DNA from: an uncultured Sphingomonas sp.
GTDB taxonomy: Bacteria > Pseudomonadota > Alphaproteobacteria > Sphingomonadales > Sphingomonadaceae
Length of the DNA stretch: 7,099 nt
NCBI GenBank assembly: GCA_934555855.1
Contig: CAKTFL010000112.1
Span: 1-7,099, forward strand
Direction: 5' to 3'
Every line of letters begins with the position of its first letter. The first letter of the stretch is position 1. Positions 1 to 5,277 of this stretch are shown in pieces. A model generated the notes under the pieces. The model ran no database searches. It was not told where the DNA came from and worked only from the letters and a program-made list of their open reading frames with translations. Made by a program: the position numbers and the translations under genes.

Positions 1-153
1 AGGAAGCGATGCCCGGCGTTGCCGGTGCTCATCATCAGCGGCTTCGCCGAACTGCCCCCGGGCCGCGCGGCGGCGCTGGCAAAGCTGGGCAAACCGTTCA
101 CCGAGCGGCAGCTTGCCGACGCGCTGGATGGCGTTATGGCCGGGCGGAGCTGA
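1..153 (+). CDS. Response-regulator receiver domain protein, C-terminal end (5' cut by window edge)
   Basis: Frame 1 is open from base 1 to the TGA at 151-153 and gives the last 50 residues of a protein. The stretch PVLIISGF looks like beta-strand 4 of a CheY-like receiver domain, LGKPF carries the conserved lysine and cis-proline after beta-5, and TERQLADALDGVMA fits helix alpha-5. The phosphoacceptor Asp would lie upstream, outside the window. Because the protein ends right after alpha-5, it is either a single-domain regulator or a hybrid histidine kinase with a C-terminal receiver; the sequence cannot say which. In the receiver family, phosphotransfer to Asp changes the alpha4-beta5-alpha5 face. 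A hairpin (182-213) follows the stop and a separate promoter candidate precedes rpsM, so it is probably not co-transcribed with the ribosomal genes. Confidence 0.72.
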   Translation, partial: RKRCPALPVLIISGFAELPPGRAAALAKLGKPFTERQLADALDGVMAGRS

Positions 154-181
154 CGCACCCCTGCGGCGTGGGCAGCCGGAT

Positions 182-213
182 CTTCGCCCGCCGCACGCTC
201 GACGGCGGCGAAG
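182..213 (+). terminator. Hairpin after receiver-domain gene, weak terminator candidate
   Basis: CTTCGCCCGCCG (182-193) pairs with CGGCGGCGAAG (203-213) over 11 bp with one bulged C at 189 and a 9-nt loop. It starts 28 nt after the stop of the receiver-domain gene and ends before the promoter candidate of rpsM. Only two Ts follow (GTTCCC), so as an intrinsic terminator it is weak. The position fits a transcription boundary, but the function is inferred. Confidence 0.4.
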
Positions 214-239
214 GTTCCCACCGACCTTGCCTCAAGCAG

Positions 240-267
240 TTGACAGAAGCGGGGCGGGTCCTTACCT
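240..267 (+). promoter_or_regulatory. Sigma-70-type promoter candidate for the rpsM operon
   Basis: A perfect TTGACA -35 hexamer at 240-245 is followed, after 16 bp, by TTACCT at 262-267 (or TACCTG at 263-268 with 17 bp). The -10 match is poor by E. coli standards, but weak -10 boxes beside a good TTGACA are common in alphaproteobacterial housekeeping promoters. Transcription would begin near 273-276 and leave a leader of roughly 125-130 nt before rpsM. No other -35-like hexamer of this quality was seen in the 248-bp spacer. Confidence 0.5.
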
Positions 268-401
268 GCGCTCCACCCCCATAGCGCGATCACGGCGGCG
301 CCCTTGTTGCGCTCCGCCGCTTTCGTCGGTTCGGGGTCAAACGCGTCGAGATAGCGGTCGTGCTGCCATGCCGGTCGCTGTGGAGCTAGGAGAAAAAGTT
401 C

Positions 402-770
402 ATGGCACGTATCGCGGGTGTCAATATCCCGACCAACAAGCGCGTGGTGATCGCGCTGACTTATATTCACGGCATCGGCCCGGCCAAGGCCAAGGAAATC
501 ACCGGCAAGCTGAACATCGCGGCGGAGCGTCGCATCCAGGACCTGACGGATCAGGAAGTGCTTCAGATTCGTGAAGCGATCGACGCCGATCACACGGTCG
601 AGGGCGATCTGCGTCGCGAAACGGCGATGAACATCAAGCGCCTGATGGACCTGGCCTGCTATCGCGGCCTGCGTCACCGCAGGGGTCTGCCGGTCCGTGG
701 CCAGCGTACGCACACCAATGCGCGCACCCGCAAGGGCAAGGCCAAGCCGATCGCCGGTAAGAAGAAGTAA
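402..770 (+). CDS. rpsM: 30S ribosomal protein S13
   Basis: This encodes a 122-residue S13, a protein of the head of the small ribosomal subunit that contacts 16S rRNA, S19, the P-site tRNA and 23S rRNA bridge elements. The N-terminus [15 protein letters not shown], the [10 protein letters not shown] element of the helix-two-turn-helix fold, the [20 protein letters not shown] block and the basic tail ending KKK are all hallmarks. The length is the usual one for alphaproteobacteria. ATG 402 is supported by AGGAGA at 388-393, spaced 8 nt. It is the first gene of the operon here, with its own promoter candidate at 240-267. A perfect palindrome begins at the base directly after its stop codon. 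Confidence 0.98.
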   Translation: MARIAGVNIPTNKRVVIALTYIHGIGPAKAKEITGKLNIAAERRIQDLTDQEVLQIREAIDADHTVEGDLRRETAMNIKRLMDLACYRGLRHRRGLPVRGQRTHTNARTRKGKAKPIAGKKK

Positions 771-795
771 GCAAACAGTCCGGGGGACTGTTTGC
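771..795 (+). repeat. Perfect 11-bp palindromic hairpin immediately after rpsM
   Basis: GCAAACAGTCC (771-781) and GGACTGTTTGC (785-795) are exact reverse complements around a GGG loop. The first base of the arm is the first base after the rpsM TAA. No T-run follows, so it is not a standard intrinsic terminator, and termination here would cost the cell S11 and RpoA. It may be a dispersed REP-like palindrome of this lineage, an mRNA 3'-end stabiliser or processing site, or a partial attenuator. What is seen is the symmetry; the role is inferred. Confidence 0.7.
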
Positions 796-801
796 TCCGC
801 C

Positions 802-839
802 GGAGGCAGGGCGCCGCTGGGCAGCCCCCTCCAGGAGGG
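802..839 (+). other. Competing secondary structures in the rpsM-rpsK spacer
   Basis: GGAGG (802-806) plus GGGC (809-812) can pair with GCCC (824-827) plus CCTCC (828-832), making a 9-bp stem with a CA bulge. The alternative CCCTCC/GGAGGG (827-832/834-839) uses the same 3' strand and excludes the first. GGAGGG at 834-839 resembles a Shine-Dalgarno sequence but lies 31 nt before the rpsK ATG and is too far away to serve it. These may be simple by-products of GC-rich sequence. Confidence 0.3.
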
Positions 840-870
840 TCCCCGGCCAACCAGGTCAGGATAGAGTTCA

Positions 871-1260
871 ATGGCACAAGCACCGCAGCGCCTTCGCCGT
901 CGCGAGCGCAAGAACATCACCGCCGGCGTCGCGCATGTGAACGCCAGCTTCAACAACACCATGATCACCATCACCGACGCGCAGGGCAATGCGATCAGCT
1001 GGTCCTCGGCCGGCATGATGGGCTTCAAGGGCTCGCGCAAGTCGACCCCGTATGCGGCCCAGGTCGCTGCCGAGGACGCTGGCAAGAAGGCCGCCGAGCA
1101 CGGCGTCCGCACGCTGGAGGTTGAGGTGAAAGGTCCCGGTTCGGGCCGTGAGTCAGCGCTGCGCGCCCTCCAGGCGGTCGGTTTCCAGATCACGTCGATC
1201 CGTGACGTCACCTCGATCCCGCACAATGGTGTGCGTCCGTCGAAGCGTCGCCGCGTCTGA
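871..1260 (+). CDS. rpsK: 30S ribosomal protein S11
   Basis: This encodes a 129-residue S11, a protein of the small-subunit platform that binds 16S rRNA near the E site and works beside S7 and S18. Family landmarks are the basic N-terminus [10 protein letters not shown], the [10 protein letters not shown] strand, [24 protein letters not shown], and the C-terminal [14 protein letters not shown]. In many homologues the residue before IPHNG is Pro; here it is Ser, a mild substitution. The start at ATG 871 has an AGGA at 858-861, spaced 9 nt. It is separated from rpsM by a 100-bp structured spacer and from rpoA by a 115-bp spacer holding a terminator-like hairpin. No rpsD lies between rpsK and rpoA, unlike E. 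coli. Confidence 0.98.
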   Translation: MAQAPQRLRRRERKNITAGVAHVNASFNNTMITITDAQGNAISWSSAGMMGFKGSRKSTPYAAQVAAEDAGKKAAEHGVRTLEVEVKGPGSGRESALRALQAVGFQITSIRDVTSIPHNGVRPSKRRRV

Positions 1261-1265
1261 TCCCG

Positions 1266-1299
1266 TCGGGCGCTCCCACCGGAGCGCCCGAGCGGTTTT
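1266..1299 (+). terminator. Terminator-like hairpin between rpsK and rpoA
   Basis: TCGGGCGCTCC (1266-1276) and GGAGCGCCCGA (1281-1291) form a perfect 11-bp stem with a CACC loop, followed by GCGG and TTTT (1296-1299). The stem starts only 5 nt after the rpsK stop. The T-run is short and offset by 4 nt, so partial read-through is more plausible than full termination. A hairpin here could set the ratio of ribosomal protein to RNA polymerase alpha, or protect the 3' end of an upstream mRNA segment. Confidence 0.5.
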
Positions 1300-1375
1300 C
1301 GGCGTCGGCTGACGAGCCGGCGCCACTCGTACATCGAGGCCGGCGCCCCACCGGCCTCCAACCCAGGGGAACCCC

Positions 1376-2446
1376 GTGGCTGTCAACGCAAAGAACTGGC
1401 AGGAACTGAAGAAGCCGAACGGGCTCGAGAAGAAGTCGGCCGGCGACGGCAAGCGGAAGGCGACCTTCGTCGCCGAGCCGCTGGAGCGCGGGTTCGGTCT
1501 GACGCTGGGCAACGCGCTGCGCCGCGTGCTCCTGTCGAGCCTTCAGGGCGCCGCCGTGACCTCGATCAAGATCGAGAACGTGCTGCACGAGTTCAGCTCG
1601 CTCGCCGGCGTGCGTGAGGACGTGACCGACATCGTCCTCAACGTGAAGCAGATCGCGCTGAAGATGCAGGGCGAAGGACCCAAACGGCTCCAGCTCTCCG
1701 CCACCGGCCCGGCCGAAGTGAAGGCGGGCGACATCGCGGTATCCGGCGATATCGAGGTGATGAACCCCGATCTGGTCATCTGTCACCTGGACGATGGCGC
1801 GACGCTCAACATGGAGCTGACGGCGGACGTGGGCAAGGGCTATGTGCCCGCGACTGCCAACCGCCCCGCTGACGCGCCGATCGGCCTGATTCCGGTCGAC
1901 GCGCTCTACTCGCCGGTCCGCCAAGTCTCGTACAAGGTCGATCCGACCCGTGTAGGCCAGGACCTGGATTACGACAAGCTGACGCTTACCATCGAGACCG
2001 ATGGCACGATCACCCCTGAGGACGCGGTGGGCTATGCCGGCCGCATTCTCCAGGACCAGCTGGCGCTGTTCGTCCACTTCGACGACTCGTCGGTGACGCG
2101 CGCTTCGGCTCCGGTCGGTCAGGTGGCCGTGCCTGCGGCGGGCGTCGAGCCGGCTGGCGACACGCAGCAGATCAACCGCTACCTGCTCAAGAAGGTGGAT
2201 GAGCTGGAGCTATCCGTCCGTTCGGCCAACTGCCTGAAGAACGACAACATCATCTATATCGGTGATCTGGTCGGCAAGTCCGAGGCGGAAATGCTGCGGA
2301 CGCCGAACTTCGGCCGCAAGTCGCTCAACGAGATCAAGGAAGTGCTCTCGTCGATGGGCCTGCGCCTTGGCATGGAAATTCCGGGCTGGCCGCCGGAGAA
2401 CATTGAGGAAATGGCAAAGAAGCTCGAGCAGGAGATCATGGGCTGA
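1376..2446 (+). CDS. rpoA: DNA-directed RNA polymerase alpha subunit
   Basis: This encodes a 356-residue alpha subunit. Its dimer nucleates assembly of beta and beta', and its C-terminal domain binds UP elements and activators. The N-terminal domain (about 1-240) carries [20 protein letters not shown] at 36-55, the dimerisation and beta-contact core. A linker at about 241-268 is rich in Ala, Val and Pro. The C-terminal domain (about 269-340) has [19 protein letters not shown], in which R282 and N285 match E. coli R265 and N268, then [16 protein letters not shown]. The family is about 329 residues in E. coli; alphaproteobacterial forms are usually somewhat longer, so the length is normal. The start is GTG at 1376, with AGGGGA at 1365-1370 spaced 5 nt. 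No better ATG exists nearby, and the protein from here aligns with the family N-terminus. Confidence 0.98.
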   Translation: MAVNAKNWQELKKPNGLEKKSAGDGKRKATFVAEPLERGFGLTLGNALRRVLLSSLQGAAVTSIKIENVLHEFSSLAGVREDVTDIVLNVKQIALKMQGEGPKRLQLSATGPAEVKAGDIAVSGDIEVMNPDLVICHLDDGATLNMELTADVGKGYVPATANRPADAPIGLIPVDALYSPVRQVSYKVDPTRVGQDLDYDKLTLTIETDGTITPEDAVGYAGRILQDQLALFVHFDDSSVTRASAPVGQVAVPAAGVEPAGDTQQINRYLLKKVDELELSVRSANCLKNDNIIYIGDLVGKSEAEMLRTPNFGRKSLNEIKEVLSSMGLRLGMEIPGWPPENIEEMAKKLEQEIMG

Positions 2447-2452
2447 TCCGCA

Positions 2453-2503
2453 CACCCGCAGCGTAGCTACGGGTGATACGGGCGGCCCCGACCAGCGGGG
2501 CCG
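2453..2503 (+). other. Two hairpins directly downstream of rpoA
   Basis: CACCCG (2453-2458) pairs with CGGGTG (2470-2475), and the stem continues as AGC/GCT after one C/A mismatch around a GTA loop. Seven bases on, CGGCCCCG (2483-2490) and CGGGGCCG (2496-2503) form a perfect 8-bp stem with an ACCAG loop. Neither is followed by a T-run. They may end or stabilise the rpoA mRNA, but rho-independent termination is not well supported. Confidence 0.45.
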
Positions 2504-2518
2504 AAGGCCTAGACTGAC

Positions 2519-2541
2519 GACGCGGGATTTACTCCCGCGTC
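2519..2541 (+). other. Perfect 9-bp hairpin in the rpoA-rplQ spacer
   Basis: GACGCGGGA (2519-2527) and TCCCGCGTC (2533-2541) are exact reverse complements with a TTTAC loop. AAAG follows, so there is no terminator T-tract on the plus strand, nor one in the minus direction. It is the third hairpin of the cluster at 2453-2607 and is unrelated in stem sequence to its neighbours. Confidence 0.55.
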
Positions 2542-2563
2542 AAAGTCGCCATAAAGCGCCGCG

Positions 2564-2607
2564 CCCGCAGATGCGGGGCTGGAATGGATCCCGGCCTGTG
2601 CCGGGAT
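2564..2607 (+). repeat. REP-like palindromic element in the rpoA-rplQ spacer
   Basis: CCCGCA/TGCGGG (2564-2569/2572-2577) is followed ten bases later by ATCCCGGC (2588-2595) and GCCGGGAT (2600-2607), a perfect 8-bp stem with a CTGT loop and flanks TGG and GACG. Palindromes of the form TGGATCCCGGC-loop-GCCGGGATGAC recur in intergenic spacers of many alphaproteobacteria and some other proteobacteria, where they are treated as REP-like dispersed elements. That identification is from general recollection; copy number in this genome is unknown. Confidence 0.5.
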
Positions 2608-2688
2608 GACGTTAAATCGGGTGGGCCGACCGTCCTCACCTGGATCGGGGTACCTAATACGGCCCCCCTACGAACGAAGGAACTACCC

Positions 2689-3111
2689 ATGCGTCATCGC
2701 GTCGGCGGCCGTAAGCTGCAGCGTACCTCGGCCCATCGTCAGGCCCTGTTCCGCAACATGTCGGCCGCGCTCATCAAGCATGAGCAGATCACCACCACCG
2801 TCGCCAAGGCGAAGGAACTGCGTCCCTACATCGAGAAGCTGATCACGCTGGCGAAGAAGGGTGGCCTGTCCAATCGCCGCCTCGCTCACGCGCGCCTGCT
2901 CGACGACGCGCAGCTGGTGAAGCTGTTCGACGTTCTCGCGGATCGCTATGCATCTCGCAATGGCGGCTATACCCGCATCATCAAGGCGGGCATTCGCGCC
3001 TCCGATGCGTCGCCTATGGCGATCATCGAGTTCGTCGATCGCGACGTGTCGGCCAAGGGTCAGGACTCTGGACCGGTGCAGACCGACGAGGATTTCGATC
3101 AGGCGGCATAA
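2689..3111 (+). CDS. rplQ: 50S ribosomal protein L17
   Basis: This encodes a 140-residue L17, a large-subunit protein near the exit-tunnel side that binds 23S rRNA. The N-terminus [20 protein letters not shown] and the following [38 protein letters not shown] are the family signature. The C-terminal tail after about residue 118 is acidic and variable, as is usual in alphaproteobacteria. The frame is open further upstream to 2584, but ATG 2689 begins exactly at the conserved MRHR and has AAGGAA at 2677-2682, spaced 6 nt. The upstream extension also runs through the REP-like hairpin and is not coding. A 242-bp structured spacer separates it from rpoA, and a hairpin follows it at 3137. Confidence 0.98.
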   Translation: MRHRVGGRKLQRTSAHRQALFRNMSAALIKHEQITTTVAKAKELRPYIEKLITLAKKGGLSNRRLAHARLLDDAQLVKLFDVLADRYASRNGGYTRIIKAGIRASDASPMAIIEFVDRDVSAKGQDSGPVQTDEDFDQAA

Positions 3112-3136
3112 TCGCCCTCTGTCAGTATGCGTAACG

Positions 3137-3166
3137 AGGGGTCGTCCGGCAACGGGCGGCCTCTTT
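3137..3166 (+). terminator. Terminator candidate downstream of rplQ
   Basis: AGGGGTCGTCCG-like bases at 3137-3148 pair with 3153-3164 over 12 bp, including G-T wobbles, and close on a GCAA tetraloop of the stable GNRA type. The 3' strand ends in CTCTTT, so two or three Ts follow or end the stem. This is the natural end of the alpha operon, 25 nt after the rplQ stop. The short T-tract suggests incomplete termination with read-through into guaA. Confidence 0.5.
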
Positions 3167-3188
3167 GCGTTGGGCAAAAGAGAGGAGA
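3161..3188 (+). promoter_or_regulatory. Alternative hairpin and SD-like purine tract in the guaA leader
   Basis: CTCTTTGC (3161-3168) can pair with GCAAA-A-GAG (3174-3182, one bulged A) around a GTTGG loop. Its 5' strand overlaps the 3' strand of the terminator candidate (3161-3164), so the two hairpins exclude each other. Its 3' strand overlaps the strong purine tract AGAGGAGAG (3181-3189 region). That tract looks like a ribosome binding site but lies about 46 nt before the favoured guaA ATG. Only a CTG at 3199 lies in frame at near-SD spacing. The arrangement resembles a simple attenuator, but no known riboswitch was recognised. Confidence 0.3.
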
Positions 3189-3234
3189 GAACACAAGGCT
3201 GACTCGGGCCACGGTCGCTGCTAACGGCATCGCC

Positions 3235-4791
3235 ATGCAGCATCCCGACAACATCCTCATCGTCGATTTCGGCAGCCAGGTCACCCAGCTGATTGCCCGC
3301 CGCGTGCGCGAGGCGGGGGTCTATAGCGAAGTGGCACCGTTCCAGGCGGCGGAAGAGGCATTCCATCGCCTGAAGCCGGCCGGCATCATCCTGTCGGGCG
3401 GTCCCGCTTCCGTCACGGCGGACACCAGCCCACGTGCCCCGCAAGGCTTGCTGGAGGCGGGCGTGCCGGTGCTGGGGATCTGCTACGGCCAGCAATTGAT
3501 GAGCGCGCAGCTTGGCGGCAATGTCGTGGTCTCGGGCGATGGCGGTGAGTTCGGCAAGGCCTTTGTCGAGGTGAAGCGCCCTTGCGCGCTGTTCGACGGC
3601 ATCTGGCAACCTGGCGAGCGGCATCAGGTCTGGATGAGCCATGGCGACAAGGTGGACGCGATCCCGCCGGGGTTCGAGCCGGTCGCGACGAGCGAAGGCG
3701 CACCGTTCGCAATCGTCGCGGACGAAGCACGGCGCTTCTATGGCGTCCAATTCCACCCGGAAGTGGTGCACACACCCGATGGCGGCAAGCTGATCGCCAA
3801 CTTTGCCCGCCATGTCTGCGGCCTGAAGGGCGACTGGACCATGGCCGAATTCCGCAGCGCCAAAATCGCGGAGATCCGGCAGCAGGTGGGCAAGAGCCGG
3901 GTAATCTGCGGCTTGTCGGGCGGGGTCGACTCCGCAGTCGCGGCGGTGCTGATCCATGAGGCGATCGGCGACCAGCTGACCTGCGTCTTTGTCGACCACG
4001 GCCTGATGCGTTCGGCCGAGGCGGAGCAGGTGGTAAGCCTGTTCCGGGGCAGCTACAACATCCCGCTGGTGCACGTAAATGCCGAGACGCTGTTCCTGAA
4101 CGGCCTGAAGGGCGTCACCGACCCCGAGGCGAAGCGCAAGTTCATCGGCAAGACCTTTGTCGAGGTATTCGAGGACGAAGCGAAGAGGATCGGCGGCGCG
4201 GAGTTCCTGGCGCAGGGAACGCTGTATCCGGACGTGATCGAGAGCGTCAGCTTCACGGGCGGCCCGTCGGTAACGATCAAGAGCCACCACAATGTCGGTG
4301 GCCTGCCCGAGCGGATGAACATGAAGCTGGTCGAGCCGCTCCGCGAGCTGTTCAAGGACGAGGTGCGCGAACTGGGCCGCGAGCTGGGGTTGCCCGAGGC
4401 GTTCGTGGGACGTCATCCGTTCCCGGGACCAGGTCTCGCCATTCGCATTCCGGGGGAGGTCACCAAGGAACGGTGCGACATCCTGCGTAAGGCCGACGCC
4501 GTCTATCTCGAAGAGATCAGGAATGCCGGCCTGTACGACGCGATCTGGCAGGCTTTCGCGGTGCTGCTGCCGGTGCGCAGCGTCGGCGTGATGGGCGACG
4601 GACGGACCTATGACTCGGTGCTGGCCCTGAGGGCAGTCACCTCCGTCGATGGCATGACGGCCGACGTGTTCGGCTTCCCCGGCGACTTCCTGCCGCGCGT
4701 GGCGACCCGCATCGTCAACGAGGTAAGGGGGGTAAACCGCGTCGTGTACGATTACACGTCCAAGCCGCCCGGCACGATCGAGTGGGAGTGA
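3235..4791 (+). CDS. guaA: GMP synthase (glutamine-hydrolysing)
   Basis: GuaA converts XMP, ATP and glutamine to GMP in the cytosol, the last step of de novo guanine nucleotide synthesis. From ATG 3235 the protein has 518 residues, close to the usual 520-525. The class I glutamine amidotransferase domain (about 5-195) has the oxyanion SGGPASV (54-60), the nucleophile C83 in GICYGQQL, and H174/E176 in FHPEV. The ATP pyrophosphatase domain follows, with the P-loop SGGVDS at 228-233. The C-terminal XMP-binding and dimerisation domain contains [11 protein letters not shown] and ends with the canonical KPPGTIEWE. All catalytic residues are present. The frame is open upstream to an ATG at 3127, but that extension lacks an SD and runs through the terminator hairpin. 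ATG 3235 puts ILIVDFGSQ at the normal distance from the start, yet it has no clear SD. Confidence 0.96.
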   Translation: MQHPDNILIVDFGSQVTQLIARRVREAGVYSEVAPFQAAEEAFHRLKPAGIILSGGPASVTADTSPRAPQGLLEAGVPVLGICYGQQLMSAQLGGNVVVSGDGGEFGKAFVEVKRPCALFDGIWQPGERHQVWMSHGDKVDAIPPGFEPVATSEGAPFAIVADEARRFYGVQFHPEVVHTPDGGKLIANFARHVCGLKGDWTMAEFRSAKIAEIRQQVGKSRVICGLSGGVDSAVAAVLIHEAIGDQLTCVFVDHGLMRSAEAEQVVSLFRGSYNIPLVHVNAETLFLNGLKGVTDPEAKRKFIGKTFVEVFEDEAKRIGGAEFLAQGTLYPDVIESVSFTGGPSVTIKSHHNVGGLPERMNMKLVEPLRELFKDEVRELGRELGLPEAFVGRHPFPGPGLAIRIPGEVTKERCDILRKADAVYLEEIRNAGLYDAIWQAFAVLLPVRSVGVMGDGRTYDSVLALRAVTSVDGMTADVFGFPGDFLPRVATRIVNEVRGVNRVVYDYTSKPPGTIEWE

Positions 4792-4800
4792 CAAGGGCTC

Positions 4801-4823
4801 GCGGCCATGCTGGGCATGGTCGC
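4801..4823 (+). terminator. Hairpin after guaA, weak terminator candidate
   Basis: GCGGCCATG (4801-4809) pairs with CATGGTCGC (4815-4823) over 9 bp, with one G-T wobble and a CTGGG loop. It starts 9 nt after the guaA stop, in the 87-bp spacer between convergent genes. No T-run follows (AACCTGTTACTC), so it could mark the mRNA 3' end only with other factors. Confidence 0.35.
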
Positions 4824-4878
4824 AACCTGTTACTCAGGAGCGCAAGCTTTCGGAGGGGCGCTGCTGCAGGGCGGGCCC

Positions 4879-5262
4879 CTATCCCTCGTAGATTCCCGTC
4901 ATATAGTCATTTGACAGGCCGAGCACCGCGTCTACATCGGCGGTCAGCGACAGATCCTGCTCGTTGGACCAGCTATGGGTGGTACCGTCGAGGGTCTCGT
5001 ATGACCCGCTCAGTTCCGTATCGAGGCTGATGGTCGGGTTCAGGCTCACATGGCCCTCCAGCGCGTTCCCGCCGGTGGTCATCGAGCTGCTTCCGCCTTC
5101 GCCGCCGGTAGAGGTCGGGCCGGCATCGGATGATGCGGTATCCCCGGCTGCCCCGCCGCCGCCCTGATCGCCATCGCCGCCGAGCCCGAGATCGGGAACC
5201 AGAGATCCTTCGAGCTGAGCGCTTTCGGCGCTGTCGAAGATCTGGGTGAGAAGTCCTGCCAT
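4879..5262 (-). CDS. Small acidic Gly-rich protein, candidate cargo of the adjacent type I secretion system
   Basis: I do not recognise this 127-residue protein. It has 12 Asp and 8 Glu but no Lys, Arg or Cys, and 24 Gly (about 19%). Residues 1-25 are mixed hydrophobic and acidic, with no Sec signal peptide or membrane helix. Residues 26-66 are a low-complexity linker of Gly, Ser, Thr and Asp. Residues 67-127 alternate polar and hydrophobic residues (VSLNPTISLDTELSGSYETL, then LSLTADVDAVLGL), suggesting beta strands, and the end is MTGIYEG. It is the last gene of the ABC-HlyD cassette: the HlyD stop lies 15 nt upstream, and AGGAGA (plus-strand 5270-5275) sits 7 nt before its ATG. Strong acidity and absence of Cys are typical of type I secretion substrates; RTX nonapeptides are absent. 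The cargo role is inferred from context and composition. A regulator or accessory protein remains possible. Confidence 0.8.
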   Translation of the reverse strand: MAGLLTQIFDSAESAQLEGSLVPDLGLGGDGDQGGGGAAGDTASSDAGPTSTGGEGGSSSMTTGGNALEGHVSLNPTISLDTELSGSYETLDGTTHSWSNEQDLSLTADVDAVLGLSNDYMTGIYEG

Positions 5263-5277
5263 GATCGGATCTCCTGC

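Noticed and set aside
295..320. GCGGCG/CGCCGC inverted repeat in the rpsM leader
   Set aside because: A 6-bp stem with a 14-nt loop made of simple GC triplets; too weak to call a regulatory structure.
113..574. Plus-strand frame of 153 codons spanning the rpsM upstream spacer and the rpsM 5' half
   Set aside because: It overlaps rpsM in another frame, crosses the promoter and leader, and its translation is Arg/Pro/Ala-rich noise.
1208..2077. 289-codon minus-strand frame over rpsK, the spacer and rpoA
   Set aside because: Shadow of rpoA: the opposite strand carries the conserved alpha-subunit residues and this frame has no SD or domain.
2584..2688. In-frame 35-codon N-terminal extension of rplQ
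   Set aside because: L17 proteins begin at MRHR, which coincides with ATG 2689 and its SD; the extension is encoded by the REP-like hairpin.
2683..4794. 703-codon open frame on the minus strand across rplQ and guaA
   Set aside because: It is antisense to two certain genes, has low-complexity His/Arg/Asp-rich content typical of shadow frames in GC-rich DNA, and shows no recognisable domain.
4855..4879. GGGGC/GCCCC inverted repeat at the 3' end of the small gene
   Set aside because: Only 5 bp with a long loop and no T-run on either strand; expected by chance at this GC content.
4879..5262. RTX (GGxGxDxxx) calcium-binding repeats in the small Gly-rich protein
   Set aside because: The Gly-rich part has no nine-residue periodicity and no repeated GGxGxD units; it reads as a flexible linker.
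5160..5262. Double-glycine (C39-processed) leader ending at Gly-Gly 28-29 of the small protein
   Set aside because: The spacing of hydrophobic residues before the GG does not fit the usual -4/-7/-12 pattern, and GG pairs are frequent in this Gly-rich protein. The peptidase domain of the exporter, if any, is not visible.
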